Below, piece after piece: positions 1-11,093 of a DNA stretch of 64,000 nucleotides. Source of the DNA: Rhynchopus sp. YZ270_cl-10 (lineage: Eukaryota > Euglenozoa > Diplonemea > Diplonemida > Diplonemidae); NCBI GenBank assembly GCA_964035575.1, contig OZ037887.1:124001-188000 (forward strand). The letters run 5' to 3'. The position numbers and the translations under genes are program-made. Within the stretch, counting starts at the first letter, position 1. Every line of letters begins with the position of its first letter. Below the pieces are notes generated by a model. The model was not told the origin of the DNA. It was given only the letters and a program-made list of their open reading frames with translations, and ran no database searches.

Positions 1-1839
1 GAAAAGCAAATGTGGACAGTTCCTAAGAAGGCGAAACATGCCCATAAAGCTGTTTGTGTTGATTTTTTTTTTTTGTTTTTTTGATAGCATTTGTCTAAAA
101 CAGGGGGGGGATTACTTTTTTGTATTAGTGTTGACACACCGGGGGATGAGCTCCACTATTATATTTCGATTTTTTTCTTTTTGAAAAAAAAAAAATGGAG
201 AAAATGCAAACCCAAATAACGTAGAGTAAAGCATTTTTCAAGATCGGGGCCATTTTTTTCCCAGCACCAAAAAAAAACGCCCTACGATCGACGGACGCAG
301 GTACTAAAGAAAAAGAGGAAAAAGAAAAAAGAAAAAAGAAACTAGGGCAGTAGTAAGAGAGCCCTTGACAAATACAATTTTGAAGGGGAAATAGTAGAGG
401 GAAATTGAAAAGATGGAGGGGGAAAAATAATAATCAATGCACAATGTTTATTGCCATGTCACTTTGTACCCAAAAGAAACCTCTTAATTCTTTGTTGCTT
501 TTTTTTCCCCAAATCTATGCGCAAAACCAAATTATTCAGTACCTCGTTTACAGGACGAGTCTGAAAAAAAATGGTCGGTGTTATTGCGTTCTTTTTGGTT
601 ACAATCCACATTCCTCCCTTTCACCCCTCTTTTGTATGGTTTCATGATCGTCCACTCCTTCTTGTTATTTGATAAGATCTTTGCTTCTGCCTGTCTCAGA
701 CAAAAAAACTGTCCTATCAAAAAAAAAAAAAAGGTAGAAGAAAAAACATAAAACAGAAAACAACAGAGGAATCTCCTTTCATAATATTGACCCTTTTTTG
801 GCTAGAATTTTCGAAAAAAAAAAATTGCCCTTGAATCATCAGACGATAAAACAAAAGAAAACTATTTTTTTTTTTCCCTCCCAAAAAAATTCCTTTTTAT
901 ATTCCTACCGGTATCAAAGTAGGAGTATAACTTAGGAAAGAAGGAAGGGGGGAAAAAAAACATTCCGGATTGTGTCATCATTGTTGATAAAAAATATTCA
1001 AGGGAAAGGGAGGGTTTTGGAGGGGGGAAGTCAATATAAGAAAGAGTTAGAGGGAAGGATGCCTGAGATGAAAATAATCAACACAGGATGGATTGCAACA
1101 CGAAAAAGAAAAGAATGGGGGGGAAGGGGGGGAAATGCAAGAAAAGGAAAGGAGGGGTAAAGTGATGGCCATGACATGTAGTGTGTTTTAAAAAAAAATG
1201 AAAAACTTTTTTTTTTTTTGGTTGTTTTGAAAAACATTTCCTTGCTCTTTGTATTGTAGTACTCAGCCATCACACAGGGTTCTGTGCTGCCAACTATATT
1301 TTTTTTTTCTCTGCAGATACAATACTTTTGTTTGGATTAATGTAAAAGCTGCCAGACAGTCTTCACCATTTTTATTTTGAAAACAAAAATTTTATTAAAT
1401 GTTGTAATCTCAAGAACAAAAAGAAAGTTTTTTTTTTTTAAAGGAAGGGGGGAGATGGGACATGGAACGTAGCATGTGGTTGTGCTATCACATTCTCACC
1501 TCAAAAAACCCCCTTCAAAAAAGAATGGTTGCTTTGCTACCCCCTCTCCGGGAGATAGATGGAGACGGAAGTGACCAGCAGCACGCATGAATTCTCGAAA
1601 TTCTCTCTCAAAAAAAAAAAAAGATAGAAAAAAAATATTGAACGGTGTTCACTTTTAAGGAAGGAGCCTCACTAAAAAGGTTTAAAACAGAGCAAAAAAA
1701 AGAGAAAAGAAAAGAAAAAAAGACAATAATTCGTTGATAATCGCATTTTTTTTTTTTCTTATTTCCCATTTTTTACACTCCTTTCCTCTCACCTCTTTCT
1801 CTCTCCTTCCATTCATTTTTTTTCTTCAATTTCTTAGCT
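1..1839. other. Low-complexity intergenic spacer
   Basis: No credible gene is visible. The stretch is dominated by A and T runs with G-rich patches. Its short open frames have homopolymer-driven compositions and no recognisable domain. An F7 short repeat (see its entry) lies at about 118-165. The sequence ends in a T- and C-rich stretch just before the stop codon of the zinc-finger gene. Confidence 0.7.
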
Positions 1840-3423
1840 CTATGCAAGAGTGGAGAGAATGTGTCTGAGACGACGTGGGGTTCCTGCAGCGCATGGGGGC
1901 ACAACAATCTTGGTGTTGTTGCCCAGGTTCGCTGCGGCTGCGAGGATCAGATCAGATGCGCACTGCGGGATGAGTTCTGCGGAGGTAATGTTCTTGGTGT
2001 ACTGCTCCAACATGGTGGTGAGGGTGTCTGCGGAGAGCGCGCTAACACAGCACAGTGCCATGCCCAGACCCAGGGCACCGGAGTATGCGACAGCCTCTCT
2101 GGTGTTCATGGCGTCGATGTGTGCAGCCTCAAGGTCGCCCATGAACTCAGTCTCTTCAGCGATGGTTGGGCCAGCAGCGAGACGTGCAATGAGATCCGCA
2201 CCCATCACCTCATTCAGGTCGTCGCTTGCAATGTCGTTGATGAGGTTGCCAAGGGAGGCAGGGCTGTGTCTTGCGCAGGATTTGATGAGGGCGGCAGAAA
2301 GGGTGTGCGCATCGGCAGCACGCAGTTCACTCATTGCAGGGCCCCTTGCATTGCCAAACTGCACCTCGAGGTCAATAAGCTCAACAATTCTGCCAATTTC
2401 GTCGTCGGAATCGCTGAGGGAGCTGCGTGTAGTGCTGTGTGCCGGGGTGCTCTCCATGGTTGATCCAGACTCGCTATCGTCACTCCACCTATCATGGGTG
2501 GGGAGGGAGTAGGAGCGACCTCCAAGGAACGGTGCGGCGCCGGGGTTGAGGGACGATCCGTGCTCCTCTTTGTCCTTCTCCTCGTCGTCGTCGTCGTAGT
2601 CCTGCACTGCCTCGGCAGGCTCGTTCATGACCCCCATGCAGTATGGGGAGTGGCTGTTACACCCCTGACCCCAGCATCCGAAGGAGTTGTGCGTGGGCTC
2701 GTAGTAGTCGCCGTCTTGGTGTGCGTAGGGCTGCTCTGTGGCCGCCATGGAGACGGTGCTCATCGCAAGGAAGGTTGCGTAGGTAGTCATCAACGCAGGG
2801 CGGGTTGACGGAGACGGCTTCGGCGCAAGAACCTGCTTCTCTGGGGTAGCCGGCGCATCATGGTCTCTCTTGAAGTAGGCCTGCGGGGACGCACCCTGGC
2901 CAGCCTCAGTGTCGAGAGGCACCGCCCCAGGGGAGACGTAGTTGCGTCCATGAAGACGCAGTTCGTTCTTGCGAACCTGCTCCACCATTTCAAGGTGTTT
3001 GTTGCCCTGCGCGTGGATTGTGTACTGTGCATAGCTGTTGCATTCCACGTTGCATTCAGGGCATTTGAAACGCTGTGCTTTGACGTTGGATTTCACCTTG
3101 ATCTTGCTTTTGCCGGCCTCAGGGCGGATTGGGTATTCTCCTACCCATTCGAGCTCTTCCTGCTCAGTGAGGAAGTCTGCAAGGCGGGAAGGGTGCACCC
3201 AATGGCAGATGTGCTCCCATGCGTCGGAGAAGGCATTGCATTGGGAATGCCAGTCAAGACGGTCCATCGGCTGGGTATCAATCGCCCCCTGCAGAAGCTG
3301 CAAAAAGCCCTTCTCGCATGCGTACACATCCTCAGGGCAGTCAGCAGGACGGCGGCCAGGGCGGTACGCCTTCCTCAGAAGACGGTCCCTAAACAGCTCC
3401 ATCGCGGCCTCGGTGTGGCTCAT
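1840..3423 (-). CDS. U1-type (zf-met-like) C2H2 zinc-finger protein
   Basis: 527 residues, single exon. One zinc finger has spacing C-x2-C-x12-H-x5-H (C121, C124, H137, H143), the U1/matrin type usually found in RNA- or dsRNA-binding and splicing proteins. It is followed by a low-complexity Ala/Pro/Ser section, a strongly acidic stretch at about 275-288, a Ser/Asp-rich linker at 312-342 and an Ala-rich, mostly helical C-terminal third. The start is favoured by a pyrimidine tract ending in CAG 29 nt upstream. Outside the finger I recognise no family, so a nucleic-acid-binding role is inference from the finger type. It is the last gene of the minus-strand series in the window. Confidence 0.8.
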   Translation of the reverse strand: MSHTEAAMELFRDRLLRKAYRPGRRPADCPEDVYACEKGFLQLLQGAIDTQPMDRLDWHSQCNAFSDAWEHICHWVHPSRLADFLTEQEELEWVGEYPIRPEAGKSKIKVKSNVKAQRFKCPECNVECNSYAQYTIHAQGNKHLEMVEQVRKNELRLHGRNYVSPGAVPLDTEAGQGASPQAYFKRDHDAPATPEKQVLAPKPSPSTRPALMTTYATFLAMSTVSMAATEQPYAHQDGDYYEPTHNSFGCWGQGCNSHSPYCMGVMNEPAEAVQDYDDDDEEKDKEEHGSSLNPGAAPFLGGRSYSLPTHDRWSDDSESGSTMESTPAHSTTRSSLSDSDDEIGRIVELIDLEVQFGNARGPAMSELRAADAHTLSAALIKSCARHSPASLGNLINDIASDDLNEVMGADLIARLAAGPTIAEETEFMGDLEAAHIDAMNTREAVAYSGALGLGMALCCVSALSADTLTTMLEQYTKNITSAELIPQCASDLILAAAANLGNNTKIVVPPCAAGTPRRLRHILSTLA

Positions 3424-3452
3424 GGTAAGGTGGGAAAACTGTTGTCCTCAAG

Positions 3453-3480
3453 CTGAGAAAACAACAAAAGAAACAAAGAT
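3453..3480 (-). promoter_or_regulatory. Predicted trans-splice acceptor of the zinc-finger gene
   Basis: On the minus strand a T-rich pyrimidine tract ends in TTTTCTCAG, 29 nt before the ATG. No upstream coding exon is evident, so trans-splicing is the simplest reading. A 5'-UTR cis-intron is the alternative. Confidence 0.5.
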
Positions 3481-4444
3481 AATTACAGAAACTGTTCTGA
3501 AACTAAAGAATGTGGGGGGGGGGGGGGGTGTGGAAAAAAAGATGTATGTGTTGTAAACGCTGATAGGGGGTTGTTGGGGAGGTGAGGGGGGATTTCAAGA
3601 GGGATGCTCCAAAAATAGGAATATGACGATAGGGTCTGAAAGGGTGGAGAGAGGAGGAGAAGCAGGTCCTTACTCCGGTCACGCTGTGTTGCTCTGTTCC
3701 TGAAGCAAGGGGGGTGGGTTTCCTGAAGGTGGTCTCCTGTAAGGGAGAAGCGTCAGTTCTGTTAAAGTCCATGCGTCGTTAAGGGTGGCGTGCCGGTGCG
3801 TGTGATGCCTGCAAAAACAGATGATGGTCGATTGCTGCGGTGACGTCCAGATATCTCTGCATGTCGACTACTAGTTGTGGAAAAGGGGGGAAGGGGTGGT
3901 CAAAATAAAGAGGGGGGGAGAGAGAGAAGGAGGGGACAGGTAACTTGCATCTTGATGAGTATCGGGGGAAGGGGAAGGGGAAGCGGGTGGTAATGTGTTT
4001 GTATCTCTCATCTGACAACCGCGCACTGACAAGCAGTGAAAAGATTGCACCTCAAATGGACAAAAGAGAAGAGAGAAACAACAACAAAAAAAAAAAAAAA
4101 AACAAAAAAAAAAATCTTTCGCGGGGGAAGGGGTTGGGTAATGTGTTATATCTTTGCTTTGAAGTTCAGAACGGGAGGAAATGCTAGTGTTCGCTTTGCA
4201 CATCATGTGTGTTTGGGCGGTGCTGAGTTAATATTTGACAAGAAGCAATTTAAAATCTTGTCACAGCTGTACACCAAAGCAAAACAAAGACTTCCTTCAT
4301 GACAACCATTCGGCAACGCCTTACTGTATGTATTATTGTATGAAACCCTTAGGGGAACATACAAAATGCAAAGAGCTACTGTACAAGACTGTACAAACAG
4401 GTAGTGATAGAAAACAAAAGACTTGGTGGAAATAAAATGTCAAT

Positions 4445-4500
4445 TTCACATACTTTCCATTCAAAGAAGAGAAAGCACAAGGACGCTTAAAACCGATGAA
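4445..4500 (+). repeat. F6 short dispersed repeat family (representative)
   Basis: Consensus CATGTACTTTCCATTCAAAG then AAGAGAAAGCACAAGGACGT. Copies start near 7918, 11795 and 15458 in the array, and outside it near 37404, 53531 and 56892, with a weak one near 55237. All are in the plus orientation. Confidence 0.75.
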
Positions 4501-5134
4501 ATCAAAGCTAACCTGGGAAATATCGCATTGGGTCAAAACAGAACAAAACGCACACGCAGGTGGCAACCACAATTTATCACACTAATAAAAATAAAAATGA
4601 AAGAGCTGCTTGCACCAGCTGCTTGTGGTATTTTCGCTACAAATCATTCACTAGAGGAGTGCACTGCTTGAAGGAAACGAGAGATCCCTCCAAGGTGGAT
4701 GTCCTCTCGCGAACGGGCAGGAAAGCAACACACCAGTGGACACATAGCTGTTGTCGTTTCTATTTCGCATTGTCCAAAAGATAACGGAAAAGAAAACAAA
4801 AAGGGGATTGAACTAAGTGGGTGGGTGGAATATGTGGAGCGTGGAAGGGGACGGCATGTCATGAGCAAGGATACGAGGTTTGTGACCCAATGTTGTGTTG
4901 TTTGTCGCAACACAAAAGATAAAGGGTTGGGCACACAGGGACCCCATCCAATGACCAAGGGAATCGCGTGCTGGTCAAGTTACTGACTATTGGTGCAAGT
5001 GCGCTTCTCTCGGAATAGACATCGAAAAAAGGGGGCAAAAACAAAACAAAAAAAAAAAGGTTACTTGTGTCTCTTTGTTGTTGTTCGTTTGCTGCACTGA
5101 AGCATCTACGTGTAAGGTTTTTACCATATTACGT

Positions 5135-6313
5135 TCAACGGACCCACACGTTCAGCCCCTGGTTGGTGCGTCCGTATGTGCCGTGAGGGCGGTCCTGGAG
5201 TGTCCTACCCTCACCGTACAAGATCGTGGTTCTGCCAGCATGCCAGTGGTCGTAGATCGAGATCCAGGGGTCCTCAGGGTTGTTACGACGGTTGTACCAC
5301 CTGGCTTGGTACGGGGTGCTGCTGATGCTGCTCTCAATGATCGTGCGTTTCGCGTTTGAGTACAAGCTTCCAATGGCCTGCGACTTGTCTGTGATCAGAT
5401 AGTGCTTGCAGTTACCAGTGGCAAAGAGGAACTGGGTGAAGGTGCCCGCGTAGTTGACACTCCATCCAGGTGCAGTGGTGGCCGCCTCCTCAAGGTCTGC
5501 AGGCTTTGTGCCGTACGGTGTGGCAGATCCCGCAGCGTTGTCGTTCACGGGGAAGAAGGTGTGGGAGTTCTCGGGCACGTGGCGCACAAGTCTCCACCCA
5601 CCACCGGCCAGGTTTGCACACGTCACGCTTCCCAGCGGCACTGCAGTCGCACACGGGCCAGAGCACCCGCCCTGTGTTGGGCCGGCCACAATGCATGTGT
5701 TCAGCCCACACTGTCCTCCCTGCATGTGGCAGAAGTCAAGGTTCATGGGGTGGCCGCACACTGCGCTGGAGGGGCAGTCAGTTGCAGCAGTCTGGCTCAC
5801 ACCAAACATCGCAAAGTCCACACCCGCATCCAGCGCAATGGTCGTTGTCCCAGCAGGAACCGTCTTCACGAACGCAGTCATGTGGTGGCGTGCGTTCGCT
5901 GTTGTGGATGGGAGGTGGAACGCAGGAGCACAGCGCGACCTCACGAACTCGTCCACCACCAGCGACGTCGGGAGTCCACCCTTGTTCGATGCACATGGGC
6001 TGCACTCGTACATGAAGACAACAATGTTGCAGCCAAAAGCGCCGACACAGGTGAACTCGACAGACGACCCGCTCTCGAGGGCGTGGTTCTCCGCCACAGT
6101 GTACGCAAACGGTGCTGCCGTGTAGCGGTTGGGGAAGTCCTTGAAGGTGGACCCGGCAAGCGACGCCCACGCCGGCATGTTGTCTGCCATCAGACCCTGC
6201 ACCTGCGGCACAGCTGCGCCACCTGCAGGCGGGAGGATCGTCACACTCGACAGCGTCTGGGCAGATGCCTGCATGAGTAGCATGCTTGCCACACACATTT
6301 GAATCTTCATCAT
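5135..6313 (-). CDS. Secreted Cys-rich protein, array copy 1
   Basis: 392 residues. A signal peptide covers about residues 1-18 (hydrophobic core, cut near ASA/QT). Residues 85-175 form a Cys-containing beta-rich domain. Residues 180-232 are Cys-rich. The C-terminal domain, about 238-392, opens with GGGWRLVRH and includes FATGNCKHYLIT and DPWISIYDH. From memory, this GGW-LVR pattern resembles a lectin-like or fibrinogen-like domain in secreted proteins of other protists. I cannot name the family. No membrane anchor is visible, so it is probably secreted. The frame is open to 6376, but the ATG pair at 6313 directly precedes the signal peptide, and AG sites preceded by a pyrimidine-rich tract lie between the two, so the downstream start is preferred. 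Copy 1 differs from the others at residues 343-344 (RN). Confidence 0.88.
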   Translation of the reverse strand: MMKIQMCVASMLLMQASAQTLSSVTILPPAGGAAVPQVQGLMADNMPAWASLAGSTFKDFPNRYTAAPFAYTVAENHALESGSSVEFTCVGAFGCNIVVFMYECSPCASNKGGLPTSLVVDEFVRSRCAPAFHLPSTTANARHHMTAFVKTVPAGTTTIALDAGVDFAMFGVSQTAATDCPSSAVCGHPMNLDFCHMQGGQCGLNTCIVAGPTQGGCSGPCATAVPLGSVTCANLAGGGWRLVRHVPENSHTFFPVNDNAAGSATPYGTKPADLEEAATTAPGWSVNYAGTFTQFLFATGNCKHYLITDKSQAIGSLYSNAKRTIIESSISSTPYQARWYNRRNNPEDPWISIYDHWHAGRTTILYGEGRTLQDRPHGTYGRTNQGLNVWVR

Positions 6314-7190
6314 GGGAAACCTTTTCTTCAATGGAGTCTGTGTGTTGGTGTTGGTGGTTGGGGACAGAGAGAGCACGGCGTTCGCCCCGGAGCAAAAAAA
6401 TATTTCGTCGCTCAGTGAGGGGGGAATTGATGAAATTCTCCTTCTTTGCTGGTTTTCGTAACAGGAAAGGAATGTTCAGCTGTGATAGCACTTTGTGCAT
6501 CTCGTTCTGCACACCTCTGAATCTTCTTCGCTACATGAAGGTAAGCAGCAGGACCTTATGACGGTCACGCTGTGTCGCTCTGTTCCTGAAGAAAGAGTTC
6601 CCTGAAGGTGATCCCCTGGAAGGGGAGAAGCGTCAGTCCTGTTAAAGTCCGTGCGGCATTATGAGTGCCGGTGTGCGCGATGCCTGCAAAAACAGATGAT
6701 GGTCGATTGCTGCGGTGACGTCCAGCAGATGCTTCTGCATGTCGACTACTAGTTGTGGAAAAGGGAGGAAGGGGTGGTCAAAAGAGAGAGAGAGGACAGG
6801 TAACTTGTATCTTGATGAGTATCGGGGGAAGGGGAAGCGGGTGGTAATGTGTTTGTATCTCTCATCTGACAACCGCGCACTGACAAGCAGTGAAAAGATT
6901 GCACCTCAAATGGACAAAAGAGAAGAGAGAAACAACAACAAAAACAAGTCTTTTGTAAATCCAATGTGCACAAAGAATTATTGGTAAATCAAAAGACAGC
7001 AACATAGAAACACACTTTACTGGACTTGGCTGATTTGTGTGAGTAGCAAGTCAAGAGAGTCTCCAAGTGGATGTAATGTGCACAGGTTACCTCAAAACAG
7101 CCTTTGGACATGGCTTTGATACAAGGTGCCTGTGAGGAGCGAACGCAGACAAGGGAGCTGTGCTGGCGATGGCAATTGACAAAAAGTGGA

Positions 7191-7287
7191 CCTGAAATAC
7201 AACAGCCCTCTCGTGAACGGCGTACCCTTGGTACGTCATCGGTGTTCGGGGGTGGACCCCAACCATGCAGTCCTACATCCATTTCGG
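7191..7287 (+). repeat. F1 short dispersed repeat (array unit 2)
   Basis: About 97 bp, running from CCTGAAATACAACAGCCCTC to CATCCATTTCGG. It contains short self-complementary pieces (GTACCCTTGGTAC; GGGGGTGGACCCC). Equivalent copies lie at the same place in the other array spacers. Confidence 0.8.
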
Positions 7288-8102
7288 AAGATGTCAAAAC
7301 AAAAGCTAAAACATAGAAATCTGAAGGTGCAGACCTGCCACAAGTCCAGATGATGAATGCTTCTTCCACAAATACATGCGAGGGGGGCTTTTGGGTAATA
7401 AACAAAAGAAACAAATCTCTTCCCATAACAACAAAAGTGCACAACGCAGCAAAAACAGGGGGGATGTCTGGGGACAAAAACAGGTTTCTGTATTGGGGTA
7501 GGGTGAAAGATGGAGGAAAACGCAGCACAACCCCAGTTGGAGCAAAAGACTGTTTTCTGATCAAAGAAGGGAAAGTGTATAAACCCGTGACACACACCGG
7601 ACACATTTTCCAATGTTCCACGACGCGTGGGTTTGCCTTCACTTTGAAGTTCGAACAGTTCAAAACGGAAGGAAATGCTGTTATTCGCTTTGCACATCAC
7701 GTGTGTTGGGTGGTGCTGTGCTTATATTTGACGAGAAGCGATTTAAAATCTTGTCACAGCTGTACACCAGAGCAATACAAAGACTTCCTTCATGACAACC
7801 ATTCGGAAAGGCCTCACTGTATACCCTTGAGGGGAACATACAGATCGCAAAGAGCTACTGTACAATACTGTACAAACAGGTGGTGATGGCAAAACTAAAG
7901 GAAAATAAAATGTCAATTTCACATACTTTCCATTCAAAGAACAGAAAGCACAAGGACGTTTAAAAACGATAAATTCGAAGCTGACCTGGGGATATCACAT
8001 TGGTTCAAAACAGAACCAAAAAAAAATATTTTCATCATATGCAATCAATAAATTGATAGTATATGGTGAGGGATCAACAAAAATGGTCCCATAAATAAAA
8101 AA

Positions 8103-8175
8103 ACTGTAGTTGTTGAATGCAGGCACCTCCGACTGACCCACGTACGATGCCAGCCATCCGGATGAAAGCACAAAA
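8103..8175 (+). repeat. F8 short dispersed repeat family (representative)
   Basis: Consensus GGCACCTCCGACTGACCCAC then GATGCCAGCC and, in three copies, GATGAAA(A/G)C(A/G)CAAAA. Other copies start near 20994, 43915 and 55400. At 20905-21055 and 43771-43965, F8 follows F2 by about the same distance, so they were probably parts of one longer element. Confidence 0.75.
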
Positions 8176-8770
8176 ATGAAAGAGCTGCTTGCACCAGCTG
8201 CTTGTGGTATTTTCCGCTTCAAATCATTCACTAGAGGAGTGCACTGCTTGAAGGAAACGAGAGATCCCTCCAAGGTGGATGTCCTCTCGCGAACGGGCAG
8301 GAAAGCAACACGCCAGTGGACACATAGCTGTTGTCGTTTCTATTTCGCATTGTCAAAAAGATGACATTGGAAAAGAAAACAAAAAGGGGATTGAAATAAG
8401 TGGGTGGGTGGAGTATGTGGAGCGAAGTGGAAAGGGATGTCACGAGCCCACATGGATGCGAGGTTTGTGACCCAATATTGTGTTGTTTGTCGCAACACAA
8501 CAGGATAAAGGGTTGGGCACACAGGGACCCCATCCAATGACCAAGGGAATCGCGTGCTAGTCAAGTTACTGACTATTTGTGCAAGTGCGCTTCTCTCGGA
8601 ATAGACATCAAAAAAAAAAGGGGGGAAACGTTGGGGAAATGATCTTATTATTGTGCTCTGTCACCCAAGCACTCAAATATGAGAACATGAAACACGTGCA
8701 GGCGGGACACTTGGTTCAAATAAGTACGTTAGTAAACATCCGCCAGCAAAAGGTTTTTACTATAATACGT

Positions 8771-9946
8771 TCAACGGACCCACACGTTCAGCCCCTGGTT
8801 GGCGCGTCCGTATGTACCCTGGGGGTTCGAAAGTGCGACACCCTCACCGTACAAGATCGTGGTTCTGCCAGCATGCCAGTGGTCGTAGATCGAGATCCAG
8901 GGGTCCTCACGGTTAGGAGCACGGTTGTACCACCTGGCTTGGTACGGGGTGCTGCTGATGCTGCTCTCAATAATCGTACGTGGTGAGTTTGCGTAAAAGC
9001 TTCCAATGGCCTGCGACTTGTCTGTGATCAGATAGTGCTTGCAGTTACCAGTGGCAAAGAGGAACTGGGTGAAGGTGCCCGCGTAGTCGACACTCCACTC
9101 AGGTGCAGTGGTGGCCGCCTCCTCAAGGTCTGCAGGCTTTGTGCCGTACGGTGTGGCAGATCCCGCAGCGCGGTCGTTCGTGCGGAAGAAGTTCGCGGAG
9201 GTCTCGGGCAAGTGGCGCACAAGTCTCCACCCACCACCGGCCAGGTTTGCACACGTCACGCTTCCCAGCGGCACTGCAGTCGCACAGGGGCCAGAGCACC
9301 CGCCCTGTGTGGGGCCGGCCACAATGCATGTGTTCAGCCCACACTGTCCTCCCTGCATGTGGCAGAAGTCAAGGTTCATGGGGTGGCCGCACAGTGCGCA
9401 AGTGGGGCAGTCAATTGCAGCAGTCTGGCTCACACCAAACATCGCAAAGTCCACACCCGCATCCAGCGCAATGGTCGTTGTCCCAGCAGGAACCGTCTTC
9501 ACGAACGCCGTCATGTGGTGGCGTGCGTTCGCTGTTGTGGATGGGAGGTGGAACGCAGGAGCACAGCGCGACCTCACGAACTCGTCCACCACTAGCGACG
9601 TCGGGAGTCCACCCTTGTTCGATGCACATGGGCTGCACTCGTACATGAAGACAACAATGTTGCAGCCAAAAGCGCCGACACAGGTGAACTCGACAGACGA
9701 TCCGCTCTCGAGGGCGTGGTTCTCCGCCACAGTGTACGCAAACGGTGCTGCCGTGTAGCGGTTGGGGAAGTCCTTGAAGGTGGACCCGGCAAGCGACGCC
9801 CACGCCGGCATGTTGTCTGCCATCAGACCCTGCACCTGCGGCACAGCTGCGCCACCTGCAGGCGGGAGGATCGTCACACTCGACAGCGTCTGGGCAGATG
9901 CCTGCATGAGTAGCATGCTTGCCACACACATTTGAATCTTCATCAT
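8771..9946 (-). CDS. Secreted Cys-rich protein, array copy 2 (divergent type)
   Basis: 391 residues. Same architecture as copy 1, with the first 177 residues identical. It is the most divergent copy. It reads CPTCALCG instead of CPSSAVCG near residue 180, adding one cysteine. It has LPETSANFFRTNDR at about 246-259, SFYANSP at about 316-322, RAPNRED near 342, and a one-residue-shorter loop near 370-379 (VALSNPQ). The changes cluster in the linker and in C-terminal loops, not in the N-terminal half. Its downstream flank is the type shared with copy 4. The start is chosen as in copy 1. Confidence 0.88.
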   Translation of the reverse strand: MMKIQMCVASMLLMQASAQTLSSVTILPPAGGAAVPQVQGLMADNMPAWASLAGSTFKDFPNRYTAAPFAYTVAENHALESGSSVEFTCVGAFGCNIVVFMYECSPCASNKGGLPTSLVVDEFVRSRCAPAFHLPSTTANARHHMTAFVKTVPAGTTTIALDAGVDFAMFGVSQTAAIDCPTCALCGHPMNLDFCHMQGGQCGLNTCIVAGPTQGGCSGPCATAVPLGSVTCANLAGGGWRLVRHLPETSANFFRTNDRAAGSATPYGTKPADLEEAATTAPEWSVDYAGTFTQFLFATGNCKHYLITDKSQAIGSFYANSPRTIIESSISSTPYQARWYNRAPNREDPWISIYDHWHAGRTTILYGEGVALSNPQGTYGRANQGLNVWVR

Positions 9947-10377
9947 GGGAAACCTTTTCTTCAATGGAGTCTGTGTGTTGGTGTTGGTGGTTGGGGACAG
10001 AGAGAGCACGGCGTTCGCCCGGGGTAAAAAAATAAAAAATATTTCATCGCTCAGTGAGGGGGGAATTGATGAAATTCTCCTTCTTTGCTGGTTTTAGGAA
10101 CAGGAAAGGAATGTTCAGCTGTGATAGCACTTTGTGCATCTCGTTCTGCACACCTCTGGATCTTCTTCGCTACGTTCGTGAGATACGCGCAGAGGGAGGG
10201 GTCCACCTCAAATCCGGAGCTCTCTGTTGTGACAGTCCACCCCTGTGCTCTCCTGAACTTGTGAGAATATGGGGAAAATGGGTGGCATTTTGTTGTACGG
10301 TCCTGTACACGACTAGAATAGATGATGGTCGATTGCTGCGGTGACGTCCAGCAGATATCTCTGCATGTCGACTACTA

Positions 10378-10586
10378 CACGACGGTGAAGTCAATGACAT
10401 GACATGTGCTTTTGACATGTGCTTACATGTAACTTTTTTTACATGTGAAACACATGGCATTTTGCATGTAAAATTACATGTGCGGTAACGTATATTGGCC
10501 GTAAAAATGTCATGTGTTTCACACGTCATTTCACATGTCATTTTACATGTAAAAGCACATGTCATGTCATTGACTTCACCGTCGTG
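10378..10586. mobile_element. 209-bp MITE with TA target duplication
   Basis: Perfect terminal inverted repeats of about 36 bp start with CACGACGGTGAAGTCAATGA. The element is flanked by TA on both sides. Sister units at about 3868, 6746 and 14296 have the uninterrupted site ACTACTAGTTGTGG with a single TA (the 14296 site reads GACTACTAG after one change further upstream). The filled and empty sites together establish a TA-target insertion, typical of Tc1/mariner-type non-autonomous elements. The interior is built of repeated ACATGT motifs. A shorter relative with the same tip lies at 58423-58515. Confidence 0.88.
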
Positions 10587-10997
10587 TAGTTGTGGAAAAG
10601 GGGGGAAGGTAAAAAGAGAGATAGAGGGGACAGGTAACTTGCATCTTGATGAGTACCGGGGGAAGGGGAAGGGGGTGGTAATGTGTTTGTATCTCTCATC
10701 TGACAACCGCGCACTGACAAGCAGTGAAAAGATTGCACCTCAAATGGACAAAAGAGAAGAGAGAAACAAAACAAAAACAAGTCTTTTGTAAATCCAATGT
10801 GCACAAAGAATTATTGGTAAATCACTACTGAACTTGGCTGATTTGTGTGAGTAGCACGTCAAGAGAGTCTCCAAGTGGATGTAATGTGCACAGGTTACCT
10901 CAAAACAGCCTTTGGACATGGCTTTGATACAAGGTCCTGTGAGGAGCGAACGCAGACAAGGGAGCTGTGCTGGCGATGGCAATTGACAAAAAGTGGA

Positions 10998-11093
10998 CCT
11001 GAAATACAACAGCCTCTCGTGAACAGCGTACCCTTGGTACGTCATCGGTGTTCGGGGGTGGACCCCAACCATGCAGTCCTACATCCATTTCGG
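10998..11093 (+). repeat. F1 short dispersed repeat (array unit 3)
   Basis: Same sequence and position within the unit as the copy at 7191-7287, with a few changes. Confidence 0.8.

Larger units (their letters stand above)
6660..8640. other. Array spacer between copies 1 and 2
   Basis: Spacer of the tandem unit. It contains F1 (7191-7287), F6 (about 7918-7970) and F8 (about 8103-8175), plus long segments found only in the array spacers. Its long minus-strand open frame is partly a translation of F1 and is not conserved in length or frame between units, so no gene is called. Confidence 0.7.

Noticed and set aside
5402-6280. Long plus-strand frames across each array gene (also at 9035, 13050 and 16351)
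   Set aside because: Antisense shadows of GC-rich coding sequence; the minus-strand protein has a signal peptide and conserved cysteines.
6989-7663. A 224-codon minus-strand frame in the array spacer (similar frame at 10900-11469)
   Set aside because: Part of it is a translation of F1, and the fourth spacer has a large gap across it. Length and frame are not kept between units.
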